Notes: generated by a model not told the origin, from the sequence alone. Numbered from the stretch's first letter, positions 1-8,144 are shown. The stretch: DNA of 26,638 bases from Halieaceae bacterium (GCA_011523115.1 WTHO01000006.1:7090-33727); one strand, 5' to 3'. Numbers and translations: made by a program.

Positions 1-13
1 ATCAGGGTGTCGC

Positions 14-631
14 TCACCGTGCCACACGTTGCACAGACAGAATGATGATGGGCTTGACGGGCACATCCTGAAAAACATTCGGCCCTCTGGTGGTCATGGC
101 TTGCGCCGCACCTGTACCGGAGAGCGCAATGATGTCCACCACTTGCATGCCATCGAGTACCTCTCCAAATACGGTATAGCCGTCTTTCCCGGGTGACCAG
201 TCGAGACGGAGGTTGCTGCGCTGGTTGATAAAAAACTGCGCGGTGGCCGAGTCGGGGTCGTTGGTTCTCGCCATCGCCAGCGTGCCTCGGGTGTTATGCA
301 GCTTGTTTTTGGATTCGTTGACGATGGGTTCCCTGGTGGGCTTCTCCTCAAGTGCCTCGGTAAAACCCCCTCCCTGAATCATAAAATTGGGAATAACGCG
401 ATGAAATACGGTGCCGTCATAGTGCCCCTCATCCACGTAGCTGAGAAAATTCTCAACCGTGACGGGAGACTTATCGGCGAACAGCTCGATGGTGATATCG
501 CCATCGGTAGTTTTCATCAGCACAATGGGGTTGCCTGTTTCCTCGCTCAATGCCCCCATCGCTCCTAAGAGCATTGACGCAGCGAAAAGCCCTTTCCATA
601 CAATGCGAAAAAAGTTCAATATTGTCGTCAT
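14..631 (-). CDS. ppiA: Periplasmic peptidyl-prolyl cis-trans isomerase, cyclophilin type (PpiA-like)
   Basis: Catalyses cis-trans isomerisation of X-Pro bonds during folding of exported proteins. The 205-residue product has the cyclophilin core: FHRVIPNFMIQGGGF at residues 76-90 (catalytic Arg78), the NTRGTLAMART stretch at 113-123 and SATAQFFIN at 128-136. It resembles E. coli PpiA along its whole length, including the GGGFTE loop. An N-terminal segment (residues 1-29, basic R9/K13, then a hydrophobic run ending ALS) looks like a signal peptide, so a periplasmic location is likely. I chose the ATG at 629-631 because GAGGAAA lies just upstream; an in-frame start 17 codons earlier would run into the preceding gene and add no conserved sequence. 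It is the last gene of the yciB-ygiM-ppiA set, 14 bp after ygiM. Family assignment is firm; the periplasmic placement is inferred. Confidence 0.93.
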   Translation of the reverse strand: MTTILNFFRIVWKGLFAASMLLGAMGALSEETGNPIVLMKTTDGDITIELFADKSPVTVENFLSYVDEGHYDGTVFHRVIPNFMIQGGGFTEALEEKPTREPIVNESKNKLHNTRGTLAMARTNDPDSATAQFFINQRSNLRLDWSPGKDGYTVFGEVLDGMQVVDIIALSGTGAAQAMTTRGPNVFQDVPVKPIIILSVQRVAR

Positions 632-645
632 GTTGATTTCCTCGG

Positions 646-1347
646 TTACGACCATCCATCCTGGCGTTTCTTGCTGGGCCAAAGCCGCGGTGTGACCACT
701 GCCAAAATGACGCCGAGCAAGACAGCGAGCGCGCCATCCAGAATCTGGTTGTTGGCAATCCGTTCGCGAAGGCGCACGTTCTCCAGGCGCAGCAGGTCGG
801 CATCAGAGCGCTCAGACTCAACTTCCGCCACCAATTGTTGATTCAACGCGTCAAGGTCCAGCGCTGCCGCCGAGACGCGTTTGACCTCGGTTAGCTCGTT
901 CGTTGTCGCTTCCAGTTCGGATCTCAGCGTCAATATTGTGTCATCCGCTTCATCAGCCGCAGATGAGCGCTGATTCAGCTGGCTGACGACCCGGTCGCGC
1001 TCACTGCGCAATTGTTCTACCTCGAGCTTCAGCTCGTTCATCAGCAAGCTGGCTGGCGGTTCCGCCTGGAGGAATTGGGATGGCATCCAACCTCTAGTGC
1101 CTGCCCGTGTTTCAATTTCAGCCCATTTTCCGTCTTCGCTCTCGCCAAACACCATTAGCGCCGTGCCAGATGGAAGACCGCTGTTCACAATTCGAAAATC
1201 TGAGCCCGCGCCGCTGCGGACCGGCACCAACACTCTGTCACTCACGTACCGGGTGTCTTGCCCGTAGGCCATCGGCGTCGCGACAGCCGCGCAATAGCTC
1301 GAGACCACGAGAAGGGCGAGCCGGCCATAGTTTGGTAGGAGTTTCAT
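646..1347 (-). CDS. ygiM: TIGR04211-type SH3 domain protein (YgiM homologue), membrane anchored
   Basis: The 233-residue product follows the YgiM plan: a signal peptide (about residues 1-29, ending AYG-QD), a bacterial SH3 domain beginning TRYVSDRVLVPVRSG at 31-45 and including a GWMPSQFLQ stretch, a long charged heptad-rich coiled coil, one C-terminal transmembrane helix (LAVLLGVILAVV) and a short basic tail PSKKRQDGW that matches the YgiM end. It is therefore probably an inner-membrane protein with its SH3 and coiled coil in the periplasm. The exact role of the family is poorly defined; SH3b domains often bind peptidoglycan. The ATG at 1345-1347 was chosen because GAGGG precedes it and the signal peptide starts there. 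It overlaps the end of yciB by 4 bp (ATGA), indicating translational coupling. Confidence 0.88.
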   Translation of the reverse strand: MKLLPNYGRLALLVVSSYCAAVATPMAYGQDTRYVSDRVLVPVRSGAGSDFRIVNSGLPSGTALMVFGESEDGKWAEIETRAGTRGWMPSQFLQAEPPASLLMNELKLEVEQLRSERDRVVSQLNQRSSAADEADDTILTLRSELEATTNELTEVKRVSAAALDLDALNQQLVAEVESERSDADLLRLENVRLRERIANNQILDGALAVLLGVILAVVTPRLWPSKKRQDGWS

Positions 1348-1940
1348 TGAGAGCCCTCGGGTTGCTCGCCGTCGTCTTTCACATGCGGCGCGACGATGGC
1401 AACAGTCAGCAGCATCAGCGCCAAGGTAAAGCCAATGCTCGAATATAGCTTGTATGACACCCAAACGGCTTCTTCGAAGCGATAGGCGACGAAAAGGTTC
1501 AACGCACCCACCAGCGCGAAATTGCCTATCCAGAGCACATTGAGTCGCGTCCAGATCGGTCGGGGCAGCGAGAGTTGACTCCCGAGCACTCGCTCAAGAA
1601 CAGTGCGCTTACCGATAAATTGGGATCCGAGGAATACCGCAGCGAGTACCCAGTTGAATACGGTGGGTTTCCACTGTATGAATCGTTGATCTCTCAGAAT
1701 CAAGGTAGCCGCGCCAAAGAGCAGCACTGCCAAGGTCATCCACATCAAACGCTTGTCGTTTCGTTTTTCCAGGAGTGATGAGATGAGCCAGGTCAACGCT
1801 GTGCTGATCATCAGTACCGCCGTGGCGCTAAAGATGCCGTCGAAGGTATGAGACCAACCGCCGACGGTCAGCGTGTCACCATCCATCTGATAGGCGCCAA
1901 AAAACAGCACCAGCGGTAGCAATTCCAAAAGCTGCTTCAT
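1344..1940 (-). CDS. yciB: Inner-membrane septation protein A (YciB / IspZ family)
   Basis: A 198-residue polytopic membrane protein with five or six hydrophobic segments, matching YciB in length. The diagnostic motif FIQWKPTVFNW is at residues 87-97, and the N-terminus MKQLLELLPLVLFF is typical. YciB proteins act in the inner membrane in cell-envelope synthesis and septation; the biochemical activity is not settled. A short AGGT lies upstream of the ATG. It is first in a three-gene minus-strand operon with ygiM and ppiA, and diverges from the PHP phosphoesterase gene, so the roughly 50-130 bp between them must hold promoters for both directions; I could not identify a convincing promoter pair there. 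Confidence 0.95.
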   Translation of the reverse strand: MKQLLELLPLVLFFGAYQMDGDTLTVGGWSHTFDGIFSATAVLMISTALTWLISSLLEKRNDKRLMWMTLAVLLFGAATLILRDQRFIQWKPTVFNWVLAAVFLGSQFIGKRTVLERVLGSQLSLPRPIWTRLNVLWIGNFALVGALNLFVAYRFEEAVWVSYKLYSSIGFTLALMLLTVAIVAPHVKDDGEQPEGSQ

Positions 1941-1996
1941 TAATGACCTAATTCTGTGCCGTGTTCTGTATCGTGGCGCTCGCCATCTTACTGTGT

Positions 1997-2917
1997 ATGG
2001 TAGACAATCCGCGCAACCTTCCCAGCCGAAGCGGTGCGTCCTCCGCGTCGGCCCGCAGTGTAGAGATTGCCTTGATTGACTTCCACACTCATTCTTCCGC
2101 CTCTGACGGTGTTCTGAGTCCTCATGCTTTACTGAATCGCGCCGCGCGCGAGGGTGTCAGACGCCTCGCTATTACAGATCACGATACGATTAATGGATAC
2201 CTGTCTCTGCGAGGAACTGCCCTCAGCGATTCAATGCCCGACGGGGTCCTCGCGGAGTGCCAGTTGGTCAGTGGGGCGGAATTCTCATGCCAGTGGGGGC
2301 GCCTCGGTATTCACATTGTTGCTCTGGGTTTTGATCCCGACACGCCCAACTTACGCAAACACCTCGCGAGACTGGACACTGCTCGGTCTGAGCGCGCGGT
2401 TCAGATTGCGCAGCGATTGGAGCGCGCGGGCATGCCGGGTGGCTTGGCGGGCGCGCGTGGACTGGCCGATGGTGCTCAGATTGGTCGCCCCCACTTCGCC
2501 CGTTGGATGGTAGAGGCAGGGCATATCGCTAGCGAGGAGCTTGCCTTCAAGCGGTTTCTTGGGCGCGGCAAAGCAGGTGATATCGCAGTGTTGTGGCCTT
2601 CACTGGGAGAGACTGTGACCGCAATTTGCGATTCGGGTGGCATCGCGGTGCTCGCGCATCCACTGGAATACAAGATGACGGCAACTCGACTCAGGGCACT
2701 GACGGATGCTTTCTGCGAGGCGGGTGGCAAGGCGATTGAGGTGATCAACGGACGGTCGCGCCCCGATGACCAGGCGCTGTTGTGGCGCATCGCAGATCAA
2801 CGGCATTTGCACGTCTCTGTCGGTTCAGACTTCCATCGAGACTCTACCTACGGCGCCCGTCTGGGAGTTGAGGTGACGGGAATCCCCAATGGCCGTGGGG
2901 TGTGGGAGAGCTTGTGA
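1997..2917 (+). CDS. rnm: PHP-domain phosphoesterase, RNase AM / TrpH (YciV) family
   Basis: A PHP-family metal-dependent phosphoesterase. E. coli RNase AM (YciV) is a 5'-3' exonuclease that acts on 3',5'-bisphosphates and short RNA 5' ends. The PHP metal motifs are visible: DFHTHSSASDG, AITDHDT, SGAEFSC, AHPLEYK and VGSDFHRD, in the family order. The start is uncertain. ATG at 1997 gives 306 residues with about 25 unconserved residues before the PHP domain. A TTG at 2072, with a weak GAG upstream, would give 281 residues and begin almost directly at the first PHP motif, closer to the family form; a GTG at 1961 is also open. No candidate has a good ribosome binding site. The 3' end overlaps yciO. 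Neighbouring yciO matches the usual gammaproteobacterial yciV-yciO pair. Confidence 0.88.
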   Translation: MVDNPRNLPSRSGASSASARSVEIALIDFHTHSSASDGVLSPHALLNRAAREGVRRLAITDHDTINGYLSLRGTALSDSMPDGVLAECQLVSGAEFSCQWGRLGIHIVALGFDPDTPNLRKHLARLDTARSERAVQIAQRLERAGMPGGLAGARGLADGAQIGRPHFARWMVEAGHIASEELAFKRFLGRGKAGDIAVLWPSLGETVTAICDSGGIAVLAHPLEYKMTATRLRALTDAFCEAGGKAIEVINGRSRPDDQALLWRIADQRHLHVSVGSDFHRDSTYGARLGVEVTGIPNGRGVWESL

Positions 2918-3540
2918 GCCAGTTCTTTGCTATTCATCCCGAGACGCCCCAGGCGCGCCTTATTCAACAGGCGGTGGGCATTATTCAGCGCGGCGGTGTG
3001 GTGGTCTATCCAACGGACTCCGCCTATGCGCTGGGGTGTCAGTTGGGCGATAAAAAAGCGATGGAGCGAATCAGGCGGATTCGTTCGCTCAGGGAGGATC
3101 ACAACTTCACATTGGTCTGCCGTGATTTGTCTGAGCTGGGTACCTATGCTCGAGTCGACAACACGGCATACCGACTATTGCGGCATGCGACGCCCGGCCC
3201 CTACACATTTGTTCTTGAAGCAACCCGCGACGTGCCGAGACGGCTGGTGCAACCGAAGCGCAAGACTATCGGCCTGCGGGTGCCTGATCATCCGATACCA
3301 CAGGCCCTGCTGGCGGCGTTAGACGAACCGCTCATCAGCGCGACACTTGCATTGCCTGAGGACGAGTACCCGCTGACCGATCCCTACGACATTCGAGACC
3401 GCCTCGAGCATGAAGTCGATCTGGTGATCGATGGCGGTTTTTGTGGGCTTGAGGCCACGAGTGTGGTCGATCTGACTGAAGCTACCCCCAGAATTTTGAG
3501 GGTTGGTGTGGGCGATGTCAGCGACTTTGAAGTTGCGTGA
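2914..3540 (+). CDS. yciO: YciO/YrdC/Sua5 family protein (YciO-type)
   Basis: A 208-residue YrdC-fold protein nearly collinear with E. coli YciO: it starts VSQFFAIHP (YciO begins MSQFFYIHP), with VVYPTDSAYALGC, HNFTLVCRDLSEL, the KRKTIGLRVPDHPI stretch and a terminal RILRVGVGDVSDF. The fold binds ATP and RNA; TsaC/YrdC members make threonylcarbamoyl-AMP for tRNA t6A, whereas YciO is a distinct subgroup that does not replace TsaC in E. coli. I therefore do not call it t6A synthase. The start is GTG at 2914, sharing bases with the TGA of the upstream gene (GTGA) and preceded by GGGAGAG; this matches the YciO N-terminus exactly. An upstream in-frame GTG at 2902 would add four residues. Confidence 0.92.
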   Translation: MSQFFAIHPETPQARLIQQAVGIIQRGGVVVYPTDSAYALGCQLGDKKAMERIRRIRSLREDHNFTLVCRDLSELGTYARVDNTAYRLLRHATPGPYTFVLEATRDVPRRLVQPKRKTIGLRVPDHPIPQALLAALDEPLISATLALPEDEYPLTDPYDIRDRLEHEVDLVIDGGFCGLEATSVVDLTEATPRILRVGVGDVSDFEVA

Positions 3541-3543
3541 AGG

Positions 3544-3549
3544 TATAAT
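3544..3549 (+). promoter_or_regulatory. Candidate promoter -10 hexamer ahead of scpA
   Basis: A perfect TATAAT begins 3 bp after the yciO stop and ends 6 bp before the scpA GTG. The best -35 position at 17 bp spacing reads GCGACT (3519-3526 region), sharing only the central GAC with consensus, and there is no extended TG. If used, transcription would begin at or next to the GTG at 3556, giving a leaderless mRNA. It may equally be chance sequence within an operon. Confidence 0.35.
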
Positions 3550-3555
3550 CCGACC

Positions 3556-4419
3556 GTGAGCGAGCCCGATGAAACAACCCCGCAGCAAGGCCCCGTAACC
3601 GCTGTAGAACCGGCACCCCCGCCGCCTCTGAGGCCCGAGCAGTCAGAGATGCCCTTTGCAATGGTTCGGGGCGAGGCGGTGACTGAATTGCCCAAGGATC
3701 TGTATATCCCGCCTCAGGCACTGGAAGTTTTCCTGGACGCCTTTGAGGGGCCGTTGGATCTGCTTCTGTACCTCATTCGCCGACAGAATCTGGATATTCT
3801 TGACATCGACGTGGCAAATATCACCGAGCAGTACATGCGTTACGTCGAGCTGATGGACGCTATGCAGTTCGAGCTAGCGGCGGAGTACCTGCTCATGGCG
3901 GCGATGTTGGCCGAGATCAAGTCGCGTATGTTACTGCCTCGCTCTGGTGACACCGAGGAGGAGGAAGAGGACCCGCGCGCCAATCTGGTACGTCGGCTTC
4001 AGGAGTACGAGCGATTTAAGAAAGCTGCGGAGGATCTAGAGGCGATCCCCAGACTCGAACGCGAACTCTGGCAGGCCTCCGCCGCCCCGCCAGACTTGCA
4101 CCTGGAACGGCCGCTGCCTGACGTGGATATGCGAGAGGTGTTGCTGGCGCTCGGGGAGGTGCTCAGGCGCGCGGAGATGTACGCCAGCCATCAAGTTCAG
4201 CTGGAATCGCTGTCGACGCGGGAGCGTATGTCTCAAGTCCTCGAAACCTTGAGAAGCGGCAGTTTCGTGCCATTTGTCACGCTGTTCACACCAGAGGAGG
4301 GCCGTCTTGGTGTCGTGGTGACCTTTTTGGCGCTGATGGAACTCATGAAGGAATCCCTGATTGAGATCGTCCAAACCGAGGGCTTTGGCCCTATCCACGT
4401 CAAAGCTAAATCGGAGTAA
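3556..4419 (+). CDS. scpA: Segregation and condensation protein A (kleisin)
   Basis: ScpA is the kleisin that bridges the SMC ATPase heads and recruits ScpB to form bacterial condensin, which compacts and segregates the chromosome. The kleisin N-terminal motif FEGPLDLLLYLI is at residues 63-74, followed by LDILDIDVANITEQY; a central acidic linker (EEEEEDPR) precedes the C-terminal winged helix with VVVTFLALMELMKE. Length is 287 residues, with a proline-rich, poorly conserved N-terminal extension of about 50 residues. GTG at 3556 is the longest sensible start; AAGG lies 12 bp upstream, a rather long spacing. Internal ATGs at 3649 and 3661 could be the true start without losing the kleisin domain. 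It is followed after 2 bp by scpB. Confidence 0.94.
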   Translation: MSEPDETTPQQGPVTAVEPAPPPPLRPEQSEMPFAMVRGEAVTELPKDLYIPPQALEVFLDAFEGPLDLLLYLIRRQNLDILDIDVANITEQYMRYVELMDAMQFELAAEYLLMAAMLAEIKSRMLLPRSGDTEEEEEDPRANLVRRLQEYERFKKAAEDLEAIPRLERELWQASAAPPDLHLERPLPDVDMREVLLALGEVLRRAEMYASHQVQLESLSTRERMSQVLETLRSGSFVPFVTLFTPEEGRLGVVVTFLALMELMKESLIEIVQTEGFGPIHVKAKSE

Positions 4420-4421
4420 TC

Positions 4422-5150
4422 ATGGAAGCGGGATTGGTACAGATTCTGGAAGGAGCCTTGCTGGCAGCCGGAGAGCCTTTATCTGTGCAACGGATGGCGT
4501 TGCTATTTGAGGAGAACGAGCGCCCTTCCAAGGATGATATTCGCGCTGCCATCAAGACAGTGGAAGAGCGTTGCGAGGACCGCGGCTATGAGTTGGTTCA
4601 GGTCGCTTCGGGATATCGATTCCAGGTCAGACAGAACCTGTCAACATGGGTGGGTCGGTTGTGGCAGGAGCGGCCAGCCCGGTACTCACGGGCCTTGATG
4701 GAAACGCTCTCACTGATTGCCTACCGGCAACCTATTACGCGGGGTGAAATCGAAGAAATCAGAGGCGTTGCGGTGAGCACCAATATCATCAAAACCCTGC
4801 TCGAGCGGGAGTGGGTGCGGGTGGTGGGGCATCGAGACGTGCCAGGCCGTCCGGCAATGTATGCGACGACCCGTCAGTTTCTTGATTACTTTAATTTGAA
4901 GTCATTGGACCAGCTTCCGCCGCTGGCGGAGATCAAGGAGCTTGACAACCTGTCTGGTGAATTGGCACTGGAATCACCTCCAGCGGGTGATGAATCTGCC
5001 GACGAGGAAAGCGCAAACCCTGCCCAGAGCGCTGAGAGCGCCGAAACAGAAGCTACCAGTACCACTCGACTGGACGCGCAACAGCAGGGCGGTGACAACG
5101 CTGAACAGGAGCAAAGCGGGGATGAAGACCAAGCACCCGGCTCCGATTGA
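4422..5150 (+). CDS. scpB: Segregation and condensation protein B
   Basis: ScpB dimerises and binds the central part of ScpA in the SMC-ScpAB complex. The 242-residue product has the two winged-helix domains expected: an N-terminal one ([17 protein letters not shown]) and a second with [20 protein letters not shown] followed by RGV. The conserved [16 protein letters not shown] ends the folded part. About 70 further residues form a strongly acidic, Ser/Glu/Asp/Gln-rich tail that is probably disordered. ATG at 4422 has GGAG at 4413-4416, inside the end of scpA. The last 29 bp overlap the start of rluB in another frame, so three genes are translationally linked. Confidence 0.94.
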   Translation: MEAGLVQILEGALLAAGEPLSVQRMALLFEENERPSKDDIRAAIKTVEERCEDRGYELVQVASGYRFQVRQNLSTWVGRLWQERPARYSRALMETLSLIAYRQPITRGEIEEIRGVAVSTNIIKTLLEREWVRVVGHRDVPGRPAMYATTRQFLDYFNLKSLDQLPPLAEIKELDNLSGELALESPPAGDESADEESANPAQSAESAETEATSTTRLDAQQQGGDNAEQEQSGDEDQAPGSD

Positions 5151-6009
5151 GGGCGACTCGCCAGATTCTCACGACAAGGGAGAGAAGCTGCAGAAAGTGC
5201 TTGCGAATCTGGGCTGGGGTTCGCGGCGTGAAATGGAACGCTGGATAGAGGAGGGCCGGGTTACCCTGGATGGCACGATGGCGCGTCTTGGTGATCGCGT
5301 GCGTCCCGGCCAGAAGGTGCGTCTGGATGGAAAAGCCGTCGATGTAGCCGAGGCGGATCAGGTGCGCGTCTTGCTCTACCATAAACCGGTCAGGGAGGTC
5401 TGCTCGCGCAAAGACCCAGAGGGTCGAAAGACGGTTTTTGAGCGACTGCCGAAACTCAAAAGTGGCCGTTGGATTTCCGTTGGGCGACTGGACTTTAATA
5501 CCTCCGGCGTGCTCCTCTTTACGACTGATGGTGGTTTGGCCAATGCGCTGATGCACCCCTCCAATGCCATAGAGCGAGAATATCTAGTCCGCGTGATGGG
5601 CAGCGTGGACGAGTCGATGACGGAGAGATTGCAACGAGGCGTGGAACTCGACGATGGGCCGGCTCGATTCTCTGACATTCAGGAAGGGGGAGGCGAGGGA
5701 ATTAATCGTTTCTTCTATGTGGTCTTGATGGAGGGCCGAAATCGCGAAGTCCGACGCTTGTGGGAGTCACAGGGAGTGACCGTGTCTCGTTTGAAACGAG
5801 TGCGCTACGGAGATGTCTTTCTTCCATCGAAGTTAAAGAAAGGTCAGTGGCTGGAGTTGCCGCAGCGCGACGTGGACGTGATATACCAAATGGCGGGATT
5901 GCCCAACCGTGAGGTCGCGCCGTTGTCTAGAAAAGAGCAAGAGCGACGCGAGCGCTATGCCAAGAAGGGTCAGCGCGCAGCGGGCCGCCGCAGCAGACGG
6001 CAAGTGTGA
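5122..6009 (+). CDS. rluB: 23S rRNA pseudouridine(2605) synthase RluB
   Basis: A RsuA/RluB-family pseudouridine synthase; RluB converts U2605 of 23S rRNA to pseudouridine. An S4 RNA-binding domain spans about residues 21-68 ([18 protein letters not shown]), then the catalytic domain with GRLDFNTSG at 121-129 (nucleophilic Asp124) and the NREVRRLWE motif. The C-terminus is a basic Arg/Lys-rich tail typical of RluB. ATG at 5122 is preceded by AGCGGGG and lies inside scpB, a 29 bp overlap. RluB versus the related RluF/RsuA is judged from the scpAB neighbourhood and the S4-plus-basic-tail form. The stop codon directly abuts that of convergent yciK. Confidence 0.92.
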   Translation: MKTKHPAPIEGDSPDSHDKGEKLQKVLANLGWGSRREMERWIEEGRVTLDGTMARLGDRVRPGQKVRLDGKAVDVAEADQVRVLLYHKPVREVCSRKDPEGRKTVFERLPKLKSGRWISVGRLDFNTSGVLLFTTDGGLANALMHPSNAIEREYLVRVMGSVDESMTERLQRGVELDDGPARFSDIQEGGGEGINRFFYVVLMEGRNREVRRLWESQGVTVSRLKRVRYGDVFLPSKLKKGQWLELPQRDVDVIYQMAGLPNREVAPLSRKEQERRERYAKKGQRAAGRRSRRQV

Positions 6010-6765
6010 TCATGCTTGCGCACTGAGTGCCTGACCATGTATCTCTCGACTGGCGTCGCTCATCAGGTAAATCCACGCCTGAGTGAGCTCTGAGGCCGCC
6101 GGGTTGGTATCAGGGGGCTCTCCAGGATACGCCGCGCGGCGCATTGAGGTGTTGACCGCGCCGGGATTTAAGCTGTTTACCCTGATATTGCTTGTGGCAG
6201 CCAGTTCATCGGCCAGCACCTGCATGAACCCCTCGGTGGCAAATTTTGAGACGGCGTATGCCCCCCAGTAGGCCTTGCCTCTGCGACCTACCCCTGAGCT
6301 AGTCAGCACAACCGAGGCAGAAGGGGCCGCCTCCAGCAGGGGCATGAGCGCACGAGTCAGCAAAAAAATGGCGTTGATGTTGATCTGCATCACCTCGTGC
6401 CAGCTTTGCACTGAGGTTTGGGCAAGCGCTTTTCGCTCGCCCAGAATACTGGCGTTATGGATCAGTCCGTCGAGGCGCACCCCAGCCGCCTGCAGTTCCT
6501 CAGACAGTGCCTCGTAAGGCGAGGCATCCAGGTGCGCGAGATCGAGAGGGATGATGCCCGGCTGCGTGGCCGATCCCGAGACGATCTCATCGTAGAGCCC
6601 TTCCAATGCGGTTTCGTCGCGACCTTGAATCAGTACCTCTGCACCATGGTCTGCGCATGCCAGCGCCACAGCGCGCCCGATACCACGTGTGGCACCGGTA
6701 ATGAGAATCGTTTTACCGGCCAACTCGTTTGGAGCAGATACCCAGTCGCTGGGAGAGAATGTCAC
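6010..6765 (-). CDS. yciK: YciK-type short-chain dehydrogenase/reductase
   Basis: A classical SDR of 251 residues. The cofactor motif TGATRGIG is at 23-30, NASILG at 104-109, the catalytic Ser at 157 and YAVSK at 170-174 (Tyr170, Lys174). The pattern and length match YciK, an oxidoreductase of uncertain substrate often found beside ubiG/mupP in Pseudomonas. The start is GTG at 6763-6765, overlapping the TGA of mupP (GTGA), with GAGGGG eight bases upstream. It is last in the mtaD-ubiG-mupP-yciK group. I infer NAD(P)-dependent activity from the fold; the substrate is unknown. Confidence 0.88.
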   Translation of the reverse strand: MTFSPSDWVSAPNELAGKTILITGATRGIGRAVALACADHGAEVLIQGRDETALEGLYDEIVSGSATQPGIIPLDLAHLDASPYEALSEELQAAGVRLDGLIHNASILGERKALAQTSVQSWHEVMQININAIFLLTRALMPLLEAAPSASVVLTSSGVGRRGKAYWGAYAVSKFATEGFMQVLADELAATSNIRVNSLNPGAVNTSMRRAAYPGEPPDTNPAASELTQAWIYLMSDASREIHGQALSAQA

Positions 6766-7436
6766 GATATTGTCCCCTCGATCAGTTCGGCCAGTTCCTC
6801 GCTACTTTTGACTACCGCATCAGCATGCCATGCATGGGCAGACTCGCCTTGGGCCAGGTAGCCATAGGCGGCCGCGATGGTCCGGCAGCCGGCGGCTTTG
6901 CCCGCCTCAATATCCCGCAGATGGTCCCCGACAAACAGCGTCTCGCTCGGGTCGCAGTTCAGTTGATGGCAGGCGAGGGTGACGGCTTCCGGATGGGGTT
7001 TGGCGTGCGTAACATGATCGGGCGTCACAATCGCGCCTGCCACCGGCACAAACCCCATTTTGTCCATTAGAGGCAAGGCAAAGCGCGCCAATTTATTCGT
7101 GACCACGCCCCAGGGGATACCCGACTTTCCCAACACCCCAACTAACTCTGGCAGGCCGGGATAAGGGGTGCTCCGGTGGCCCAGCTTCTCCTCATAGAGC
7201 GCAAGAAAACGGCCACGCCAGTGTTCTAACTCGGGATCGTCGACGCCGATTTCCATCGCAGACTGCACCATGCCTACAGCGCCCTGAGAAACACTGTGCC
7301 GGATAATGTCTGAAGATATGGGTGGCAGACCTGCCTCTGTCCGCAACGTGTGCCCAATTTCGATGAATTCGGGCGCGGTATCAATCAGCGTTCCGTCGAG
7401 GTCAAACAGCACCGCCTTCGGGCGGAGCATCGTCAC
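6762..7436 (-). CDS. mupP: HAD phosphatase, probable N-acetylmuramate 6-phosphate phosphatase MupP (Gph-like)
   Basis: A HAD-superfamily phosphatase of 224 residues. FDLDGTLIDT near residue 11 carries the nucleophile Asp12 and acid/base Asp14; VVTNK supplies motif II, KPHPE the motif III lysine, and FVGDHLRDIEAG the Mg-binding acidic motif IV. By sequence alone it could be a phosphoglycolate phosphatase (Gph). The position between ubiG and yciK is the same as that of P. aeruginosa PA3172 and P. putida MupP, which dephosphorylate MurNAc-6-P in the peptidoglycan recycling route that bypasses de novo MurNAc synthesis, so I favour MupP. The start is GTG at 7434-7436 (GTGA overlap with ubiG) or ATG at 7428-7430. 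No clear ribosome binding site is visible, consistent with translational coupling. Confidence 0.82.
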   Translation of the reverse strand: MTMLRPKAVLFDLDGTLIDTAPEFIEIGHTLRTEAGLPPISSDIIRHSVSQGAVGMVQSAMEIGVDDPELEHWRGRFLALYEEKLGHRSTPYPGLPELVGVLGKSGIPWGVVTNKLARFALPLMDKMGFVPVAGAIVTPDHVTHAKPHPEAVTLACHQLNCDPSETLFVGDHLRDIEAGKAAGCRTIAAAYGYLAQGESAHAWHADAVVKSSEELAELIEGTIS

Positions 7437-8140
7437 GGTTTTTTTGCTCTGATCAGGTAATTCACCGATACATCGTCCGGTGTCAGTCGATACCGCTTGG
7501 TCAACGGATTGTAGGTCATGCCCATCATTTCCTGCATGTCCAAGCCGGCCTCGCGAATCCAGCGAGCCAGTTCTGATGGCTTGATGAATTTATCGTATTC
7601 GTGTGTGCCCCTTGGCAGCAGATTCAAAATGTACTCTGCTCCCACAATGGCGAACAGGAAGGATTTTGGGTTGCGATTAATTGTCGAAAAGAAAAGATCT
7701 CCCCCCGACCTGCACAGGTCCGCACAGGCCTGAATCACAGTCGAGGGATCCGGCACATGCTCCAACATTTCGAGGCAGGTAACGATCTCGAACTCGCCTG
7801 CGCGACGCTCTGCCATAGACTCTGCAGTGCTCTGCTGGTAATCCACAGTGACGCCGCTCTCCAGTTGATGAAGCCGCGCGACTGACAGTGGCGCCTCGCC
7901 CATATCGATACCCGTCACCAGTGCACCCCGATGCGCGAGCGCTTCGCAGAGCAGGCCACCGCCACAACCCACATCCAACACGCTCTTGTGCTTCACGTTT
8001 GCGTGTTGGTCAATCCATCCAGCCCGAAGTGGGTTGATGTCGTGCAGGGGCTTGAATTCGCTATGAGGATCCCACCAGCGCGAGGCGAGCTTCTCGAATT
8101 TGGCAATCTCACTCAAATCGACGTTTTCGTCAGTCTGCAT
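7433..8140 (-). CDS. ubiG: Ubiquinone biosynthesis O-methyltransferase UbiG
   Basis: A class I SAM methyltransferase of 235 residues that carries out both O-methylation steps of ubiquinone synthesis. The UbiG signature is clear: EIAKFEKLASRWWDP near the N-terminus, LDVGCGGGLLCE (SAM motif I, 55-66), LEMLEHVPDP, FFSTINRN, GAEYILNLLPRGTHEY and a final DVSVNYLIRAKKP. Length is that of the family. ATG at 8138-8140 has GGAG about ten bases upstream. It lies 4 bp after mtaD and overlaps mupP by 4 bp, in the same order as in Pseudomonas. It indicates ubiquinone-based respiration. Confidence 0.96.
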   Translation of the reverse strand: MQTDENVDLSEIAKFEKLASRWWDPHSEFKPLHDINPLRAGWIDQHANVKHKSVLDVGCGGGLLCEALAHRGALVTGIDMGEAPLSVARLHQLESGVTVDYQQSTAESMAERRAGEFEIVTCLEMLEHVPDPSTVIQACADLCRSGGDLFFSTINRNPKSFLFAIVGAEYILNLLPRGTHEYDKFIKPSELARWIREAGLDMQEMMGMTYNPLTKRYRLTPDDVSVNYLIRAKKP

Positions 8141-8144
8141 GTGA

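Noticed and set aside
2914..3540. Calling the YrdC-family gene tsaC (t6A synthesis)
   Set aside because: It is collinear with YciO, including the MSQFF-type start, and E. coli YciO does not replace TsaC.
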